Source of the DNA: Streptomyces chartreusis NRRL 3882
GTDB lineage: Bacteria > Actinomycetota > Actinomycetes > Streptomycetales > Streptomycetaceae
Length of the DNA: 64,000 nucleotides
NCBI RefSeq assembly: GCF_900236475.1
Contig: NZ_LT963352.1
Span: 4,480,501-4,544,500, forward strand
Direction of reading: 5' to 3'
Each line of letters begins with the position of its first letter. Positions within the stretch are counted from its first letter, which is position 1. Below are positions 59,646 through 64,000 of the stretch, piece after piece. A program made the position numbers and the translations under genes. A model generated the notes under the pieces. The model did not search any database and had not been told where the DNA came from. It saw only the letters and a program-made list of their open reading frames with translations.

Positions 59646-60359
59646 ATGTCGCCCTCACCACCGAACACGGGTCCATCCCCCTCGGCGGGCTCATCGGATT
59701 CGCAGCGAGCAAGCCGAGTCCGGAGAATTCTTGCTGCCTCACATAGCTGGCAAACGTTGCTGGCGGCGCTGGTCGCTGGAGCAGCAGCCATATTTGTAGC
59801 GGTCTTGCCCGGCGGCGGGAGCGGAGGGGGAGGCGATTCCCCCTCACCTTCGCCCAGCGAAAAATCGCAGTCGGAGGCCTTTGTCAACATCAACACGATC
59901 ACACAGACAAGCGTCCTTGACCAGGCTAAGCGAGTGATCGTGACCCTTGCCGGGGACTATGGCGGACTTCGTCAGGGTTGGGCTGTCTATGCATTCGGGC
60001 AGGAGCAGACGCCCCGGGGCGCGTCCGCCACCTCTGCGTCTTGGAAAGTGCAGCAAGCAACAGTTGATCCAGAAAAGGAAAAGTGGACCGCGAAGTTTAC
60101 GATCGATAAAACTCCGGTGACTATGCACTGGTCTGCTGCTTTCGGCCCTGAAAGCACAGACGAGGAATCCTGTTGCCCTACGGAAACTCCCGGCGAACCT
60201 TCAACTAGCGCACCTTCAACTAGCGAACCTTCGGCTGGCGAATCTTCAAGGCACGAAGCAGCCGAAGCCAAAGAGAACCTTAGACTTGAGGGTCCAAGAA
60301 GCGATCTCGCAGTGGCTCCCGCGCCGACAAAGACGACGGTGATCACGCCTGCCCCTTAA
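59646..60359 (+). CDS. Membrane-anchored extracytoplasmic protein between portal and capsid (moron)
   Basis: A 237-residue protein: Ser/Pro-rich N-terminus, one TM (about 36-56, TLLAALVAGAAAIFVAVLPGG), then a globular domain (about 75-180, SVLDQAKRVIVTLAGDYGGLRQGWAVYAFGQEQTP ... WTAKFTIDKTPVTMHWSAAF) and a Ser/Thr/Glu-rich tail containing a tandem repeat. Lower GC than the capsid genes. Not a head protein family I know; a likely lysogeny gene inserted in the late operon. The ATG follows AAGGGG. Confidence 0.6.
   Translation: MSPSPPNTGPSPSAGSSDSQRASRVRRILAASHSWQTLLAALVAGAAAIFVAVLPGGGSGGGGDSPSPSPSEKSQSEAFVNINTITQTSVLDQAKRVIVTLAGDYGGLRQGWAVYAFGQEQTPRGASATSASWKVQQATVDPEKEKWTAKFTIDKTPVTMHWSAAFGPESTDEESCCPTETPGEPSTSAPSTSEPSAGESSRHEAAEAKENLRLEGPRSDLAVAPAPTKTTVITPAP
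60198..60242 (+). repeat. Three tandem 15-bp repeats
   Basis: Units CCTTCAACTAGCGCA (60198-60212), CCTTCAACTAGCGAA (60213-60227) and CCTTCGGCTGGCGAA (60228-60242) encode PSTSA/PSTSE/PSAGE in the Ser/Thr-rich tail of the moron. A possible slippage site that varies tail length. Confidence 0.75.
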
Positions 60360-60382
60360 ATGGCTCCTGCCTGGGAGGTGGC

Positions 60383-61541
60383 ATGCCCGTCTCCCCAGCG
60401 ATGGCAGAGGGCCTCGCGGCTGAGGTTGCCCGCCTCTACGAGGACGCCGAAGCAGTGCTCCTCGAACGACTCGCCGCCGCGCTCGAGGCCGACATCGAAA
60501 ACCCGAGGTGGGCAGAGCTGAAGCTCGCCGCGATCGGCAACCTTCGCACCGCCGTGGAGGACGTGGCGAACGCCCTCCAGCAGGACACCAACGGCGCCGT
60601 ACGCCGCGCCCTGATCGAGGCGTACAACCGAGGCCGCCAGGCCACCGTCGCCGAACTCGGGGCCCTGGACATCGGCCGGGAGCTGGTGGCCCGCGAGACG
60701 CTGCCCAACGCGCCGGCCGTGGACCGGCTCGCCGCCTCGATGGCGGCCGACACGCGGCCCGTGTACGCGCGGATCACGCGCGCGGTCGTGGACGTGTACC
60801 GGCGGATCGTGTCCGGCCCGGCCGGGAACGTCCTCCTCGGCACCATGACCCGACGGCAGGCCAGCCAGCGTGCCCTGAACCAGTTCGCGCAGCGCGGCAT
60901 CACGGGCTTTCGTGGACCGCTCCGGGCGCGGCTGGGACATGGCGTCGTACGCCGAGATGGCCGTCCGGTCCGTCACCGCCCGCGCGGCCGTGGAGGGCCA
61001 CGTCGATGTGCTCGCAGAGATGGGCGTGGGCCTGGTGGTGGTGTCTGACGCTCCCGTTGAGTGCCCGCGCGCCCGGTGGGAGGGCGAGGTACTCACCCTG
61101 ACTGGGCCTCCCGGCCCTCAGACCGTCCTCGCCGAGCATGCCGCGCCGCCCGAGCAGCCGCGCCGCGGGCTGCTGCGCCGCCGGCCACCGACGCCCCCGG
61201 TCGTCGTCCACGTCGCCGGGAGCCTGATCGAGGCGCGCGCCGCAGGGCTGTTTCATCCGAACTGCCGCCACAGCCTCGCTGCCTACCTGCCGGGGGTGTC
61301 CACCCGGCCGCCGCACCACGCGACACCGGGGACGACGTACGAGGACACGCAGCGGCAGCGGGCGATCGAGCGGCATATCCGCCGGTGGAAGCGCGAGCAG
61401 GCCGCCGCGATGGACGAGGGCGCGCGCAAGCGCGCTGGGGCGTACATCCGCAAGTGGCAGAAGACCGCACGGGAGCACGTGGCCGCGCACCCGGAGCTGC
61501 GCCGCAAGCCGCACCGCGAGCGGATCGGCTCGGCGCGCTGA
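60383..61541 (+). pseudogene. Phage minor capsid / head morphogenesis protein, frameshifted
   Basis: The first frame (MPVSPAMAEGLAAEVARLYEDAEAVL ... LNQFAQRGITGF) and the second (DRSGRGWDMASYAEMAVRSVTARAAVEGHVDVLAEMGVGLVVVSDAP ... FHPNCRHSLAAYLPG) make one minor capsid protein of about 385 residues, related to the phage minor capsid 2/MuF families. One extra T at about 60909 (CTTTC for CTTC) breaks it. The ribosome site GGGAGGT precedes the start. Confidence 0.82.
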
Positions 61542-61555
61542 CTCGGGAACACGAA

Positions 61556-61585
61556 AGCCCGCCCCGTCCGCAGACGGGGCGGGCT
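61556..61585. terminator. Bidirectional terminator
   Basis: A perfect 13-bp stem, AGCCCGCCCCGTC (61556-61568) and GACGGGGCGGGCT (61573-61585), loop CGCA. It lies between the convergent minor capsid gene and the small membrane protein gene. Confidence 0.82.
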
Positions 61586-61592
61586 CACCGCT

Positions 61593-61775
61593 CTAAGAGC
61601 GAGCAGCACGCGTCCACTTGACGAACTCGGCCACGAGGCTCAGGGAGTCTCGCCGCCTACCGTCGGACAGCAACGGCCACGCGAGCCAAGTCGGAGCCAG
61701 CAGGACAACGACCAGGATGAGCGGGACCATACCCACGGCGGCCGTCAAGCCGCGCACTGTGCCAACACCGATCAC
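61593..61775 (-). CDS. Small membrane protein on the minus strand (moron)
   Basis: A 60-residue protein with one TM segment (about 10-34, AVGMVPLILVVVLLAPTWLAWPLL) and a basic C-terminus. The GTG start has GAGGAAA about 6 nt upstream. It is flanked by a terminator and opposes the late operon, so it is likely transcribed on its own in the lysogen. Not recognised. Confidence 0.55.
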   Translation of the reverse strand: MIGVGTVRGLTAAVGMVPLILVVVLLAPTWLAWPLLSDGRRRDSLSLVAEFVKWTRAARS

Positions 61776-61956
61776 GGGAATTTCCTCAATTCCGCTTCAC
61801 AAGGTGATGGACAGCGAACCGGCACGCTAACAGCACCGGCGTATAGGGCTCGTAAGCCCACGTACCACTCATGGGTCCGCCACCTTGCGGACCCATTCTC
61901 ATGCTCCCGGCATCCGCCGCACGGCGACCGCCGGACGATCCCGCACGGGAGACACC

Positions 61957-62697
61957 ATGCAGCACCCTTTCAAGCACCCGCTCGCCACGCACCACGCGCT
62001 GGAGGTACTCGGCTACCGCCGCAACGGCTCGCCGATCTACGCCATCGCGGGTGGCAACGGCGAGGGCGAAGGCGGCGCCGGAGACGGAGGCGCAGCAGGC
62101 GGCCAGGGCGGAGGCGACGGCGGCTCCGGCGGCCAGGGCGGAGGAGACTCCGGCCAGGGCTCCGTCGACGGCGGCCAGGGCGGCACAGGCTCCGGGGACG
62201 GAGACGGCACGGACTGGAAGGCCGAGGCGCGCAAGTGGGAGAAGCGCGCCAAGGACAACCACAGCGAGCTGGAGTCGCTCCGCACCGCGAACATGAGCGA
62301 GCAGGAGAAGGCCATCGCCGAGGCGGAGAAGGCAGGCCGCACGGCCGCCGCATCCGAGTACGGCCAGAAGCTCGCCGCCGCAGAGTTCCGCGCGGCCGTC
62401 GCCGCCGCAGGCATCGACCTCGGCGAAGCGGCCGAGTACATCGACATCTCGCGGTTCGTCGGCGACGACGGCGAGGTCAACGTGGCCGCCATCAAGAGCG
62501 CGGTGACGAAGTTCTCCAAGCTCGCCCCCGCCAAGGGCCCCGGCCGCTCCGGCGGCGACCTCGGCGGCGGCTCCGGCCACCAGGCGCCCACCCTCGACCA
62601 GCAGACTGCCCAGGCCAAGGCCGACGGCAACTGGCGGCTCGCCATGCAGCTGGAGAACTCCAAGCTGCCCGGCCTCGCCGCGACACAGCAGCAGTAG
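61957..62697 (+). CDS. Phage scaffolding protein
   Basis: A 246-residue protein with a Gly-rich low-complexity N-terminal half (residues about 28-85), then a charged coiled-coil helix (WKAEARKWEKRAKDNHSELESLRTANMSEQEKAIAEAEKAGRTA) typical of scaffolds, and a C-terminal basic tail. Immediately upstream of the major capsid gene, as expected. It guides capsid assembly. ATG at 61957 (GGGAGA upstream). Confidence 0.82.
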   Translation: MQHPFKHPLATHHALEVLGYRRNGSPIYAIAGGNGEGEGGAGDGGAAGGQGGGDGGSGGQGGGDSGQGSVDGGQGGTGSGDGDGTDWKAEARKWEKRAKDNHSELESLRTANMSEQEKAIAEAEKAGRTAAASEYGQKLAAAEFRAAVAAAGIDLGEAAEYIDISRFVGDDGEVNVAAIKSAVTKFSKLAPAKGPGRSGGDLGGGSGHQAPTLDQQTAQAKADGNWRLAMQLENSKLPGLAATQQQ

Positions 62698-62747
62698 ACA
62701 CGGGCCCGGCCATCGCCGCGCCCCGACACCCGTGAAGGAGAGTGGCC

Positions 62748-63451
62748 ATGGCCGGCATCACCGGACTCGGCACCACCTACAACCTGCCCAACTACACGGG
62801 CATCCTCCACAGCCTCACCCCGGCCGACACGCCGTTCTTCTCCGCGATCGGCGGCCTGACCGGCGGTGGGCAGACGGACTCGATCGAGTTCGAGTGGCAG
62901 ACGTACGACCTGCGCGCAGCGGCGCAGAACGCGAAGCTGGAGGGCGCGGACGCGCCGACCGGTCAGGAGCGCGTGCGGGCGAACGTCTCCAACATCGTGC
63001 AGATCCACCACGAGACGGTGGAGGTCAGCTACACCAAGCTGGCCGCGACCCAGGCGAAGGCCGGCATCAACAACGCCGAACGGAACCCGGTCACCAACGA
63101 GCTCGACTGGCAGGTTGAGCAGATGCTGAAGCAGATGGTCCGCGACATCGAGTTCAGCTTCCTGCGCGGCACATACAACAAGCCGGCGGACAACACCGTT
63201 GCCCGGCAGACCCGTGGCCTGCTGGAGGCCATCGTCACGAACGTGGTCGCTGGTGGGGCTGCCACGCTGACGGAGGACATGGTCCTGGACCTGCTCGAGT
63301 CGGTGTGGGACAACGGCGGCATCCAGGAGTCGGAGACCGCGACGCTGCTGTGCGGCAGCGTCCACCCACCGGCCTGATCGACGCCGTCACCGCCTTCACC
63401 TGGGCCAACGGCGACTTCATCCGTGTCACCGCCAAGTACGAGGCCGCCTGA
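62748..63451 (+). pseudogene. Major capsid protein, internal deletion
   Basis: The N-part MAGITGLGTTYNLPNYTGILHSLTPADTPFFSAIGG belongs to a SU10/DUF5309-like major capsid protein. At TLLCGS (about 63357) the frame breaks into HPPA-stop, while the other frame continues as TGLIDAVTAFTWANGDFIRVTAKYEAA-stop at 63451. The usual protein is about 300 residues; about 60-80 residues in the middle of the C-terminal half are missing. This is a deletion, not a single-base error, so no functional capsid is made. GGAG lies 8 nt before the ATG. Confidence 0.82.
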
Positions 63452-63519
63452 CCATCCTTCACCCCGAGCCCCAAGCCCCGAGCCGCCCGGCTGGGGCCTT
63501 TCTCATGTCTGGAGGCCCC

Positions 63520-64000
63520 ATGGCCATACCCCTGTCCGCTTCGAGGCTGGTGGAGATCCTCCGCGCGGAGGGTCTGACGGTCCACGAGGTCCGCTGGTGG
63601 CGCACCCACAACCGCAACAGCAAGGGGCCCTGGGGCCCGGTTAACGGCGTGATGATCCACCACACCGTCACCTCCGGCACCGCGGCCTCGGTCGACATCT
63701 GCTACGACGGCTACAGCGGCCTGCCCGGGCCGCTGTGCCACGGCGTCATCGATATGCAGGGCCACGTGCACCTCGTCGGCAACGGCCGCGCCAACCACGC
63801 CGGGAGCGGCGACGGCGACGTCCTGGCCGCCGTCGTCGACGAGCGCTCCCTGCCCGCCGACAACGAGACGGACACCGACGGCAACCGCCACTTCTACGGC
63901 TTCGAATGCATCAACCTCGGCAACGGCCGCGACCCGTGGCCCGCCGAGCAGCTGCTCGCCATCGAGAAGGTCTCGGCAGCGATCTGCCGGTACCACGGCT
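63520..64000 (+). CDS. N-acetylmuramoyl-L-alanine amidase endolysin (partial)
   Basis: At least 160 residues of an amidase_2-type peptidoglycan hydrolase, cut by the window end. It shows the zinc-ligand strands GVMIHHTVTSG and HVHLVGNGRANHAG with HFYGFECINLGNG. It cleaves the amide between muramic acid and the stem peptide for lysis. ATG at 63520 follows GGAGG. It comes directly after the capsid gene; the tail genes that usually lie between are absent. Confidence 0.87.
   Translation, partial: MAIPLSASRLVEILRAEGLTVHEVRWWRTHNRNSKGPWGPVNGVMIHHTVTSGTAASVDICYDGYSGLPGPLCHGVIDMQGHVHLVGNGRANHAGSGDGDVLAAVVDERSLPADNETDTDGNRHFYGFECINLGNGRDPWPAEQLLAIEKVSAAICRYHG

Larger units (their letters stand above)
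48459..64000. mobile_element. Decaying prophage integrated in tRNA-Ala (partial, continues)
   Basis: From the attL to the window edge lie, in order: a tyrosine integrase, accessory genes, terminase small and large subunits, portal, minor capsid, scaffold, major capsid and an endolysin. The integrase, zinc-ribbon gene, membrane gene, large terminase, minor capsid and major capsid carry frameshifts or deletions. No tail, repressor, replication or excision module is recognised. Siphovirus-type head genes suggest a temperate actinophage. The element is defective. Confidence 0.87.

Noticed and set aside
60198..60242. CRISPR-like array
   Set aside because: Three directly abutting 15-bp units inside a coding frame, no spacers; a simple tandem repeat. 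No CRISPR array was seen anywhere in the window.
49700..63451. All prophage frameshifts as sequencing errors
   Set aside because: Some (49886 G-run, 60909 T-run) could be, but the capsid deletion and integrase truncation cannot, and the core genes show no such errors. Left open for single sites.

Overview
The window is high-GC actinobacterial DNA, almost certainly Streptomyces. It carries a branched-chain 2-oxoacid dehydrogenase (bkd) cluster with an Lrp-type regulator, the fhaA-fhaB-pstP-rodA-pbpA-pknB operon, crgA, three class E sortases, a gamma-butyrolactone (AfsA/ArpA-type) locus, Streptomyces-type parS sites and DnaA boxes. From memory, the core order resembles the central part of the S. 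coelicolor chromosome a few tens of kb from oriC; three parS-like sites and several DnaA-box groups fit an origin-proximal position.

Layout. 1-1.2 kb: end of a drug-type ABC exporter. 1.3-4.8 kb: RCK potassium channel, moeA and a MobA-like nucleotidyltransferase in one minus-strand operon. 4.9-9.1 kb: bkdA-bkdB-bkdC operon with divergent bkdR. 9.1-13.1 kb: TetR regulator, 3-hydroxyacyl-CoA dehydrogenase and divergent paaN; a near-identical palindrome in front of both bkdA and this pair suggests one TetR regulator for both. 13.2 kb: a 90-bp MITE-like element. 13.3-20.5 kb: tRNA/rRNA methyltransferase with two membrane proteins, an acyl-CoA dehydrogenase behind a KstR-like palindrome, rhodanese, a J-domain-like protein and a DUF2252 protein. 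20.6-25.7 kb: a signalling island of two ArpA/ScbR-like receptors, an AfsA homologue, an NAD-dependent epimerase/reductase and a P450, with three candidate autoregulatory operators. 25.8-31.6 kb: NarL-type two-component system, MacB/FtsX-type ABC transporter and an HxlR regulator. 31.7 kb: tRNA-Leu(CAG). 32.3-40.5 kb: the growth and division signalling operon (FHA proteins, PP2C phosphatase, RodA, PBP, PASTA kinase). 40.6-48.2 kb: sortases, anthranilate/ADC synthase glutaminase, DUF881, CrgA, rhomboid, cyclophilin and DUF5324.

From 48.4 kb to the end of the window lies a prophage-like element inserted in tRNA-Ala(TGC). Only the tRNA 3' half is left at 48416-48458, next to a degenerate tyrosine integrase. 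The element runs through accessory genes, small and large terminase, portal, minor capsid, scaffold, major capsid and an endolysin cut by the window edge. At least five of its genes (integrase, a zinc-ribbon gene, a membrane/WH-like gene, large terminase, minor capsid) carry frameshifts, and the major capsid gene has an internal deletion. No tail genes lie between capsid and endolysin. The core genes next to it are intact, so this looks like real decay of a prophage. It still carries intact membrane and secreted accessory genes, two of them set between virion genes.
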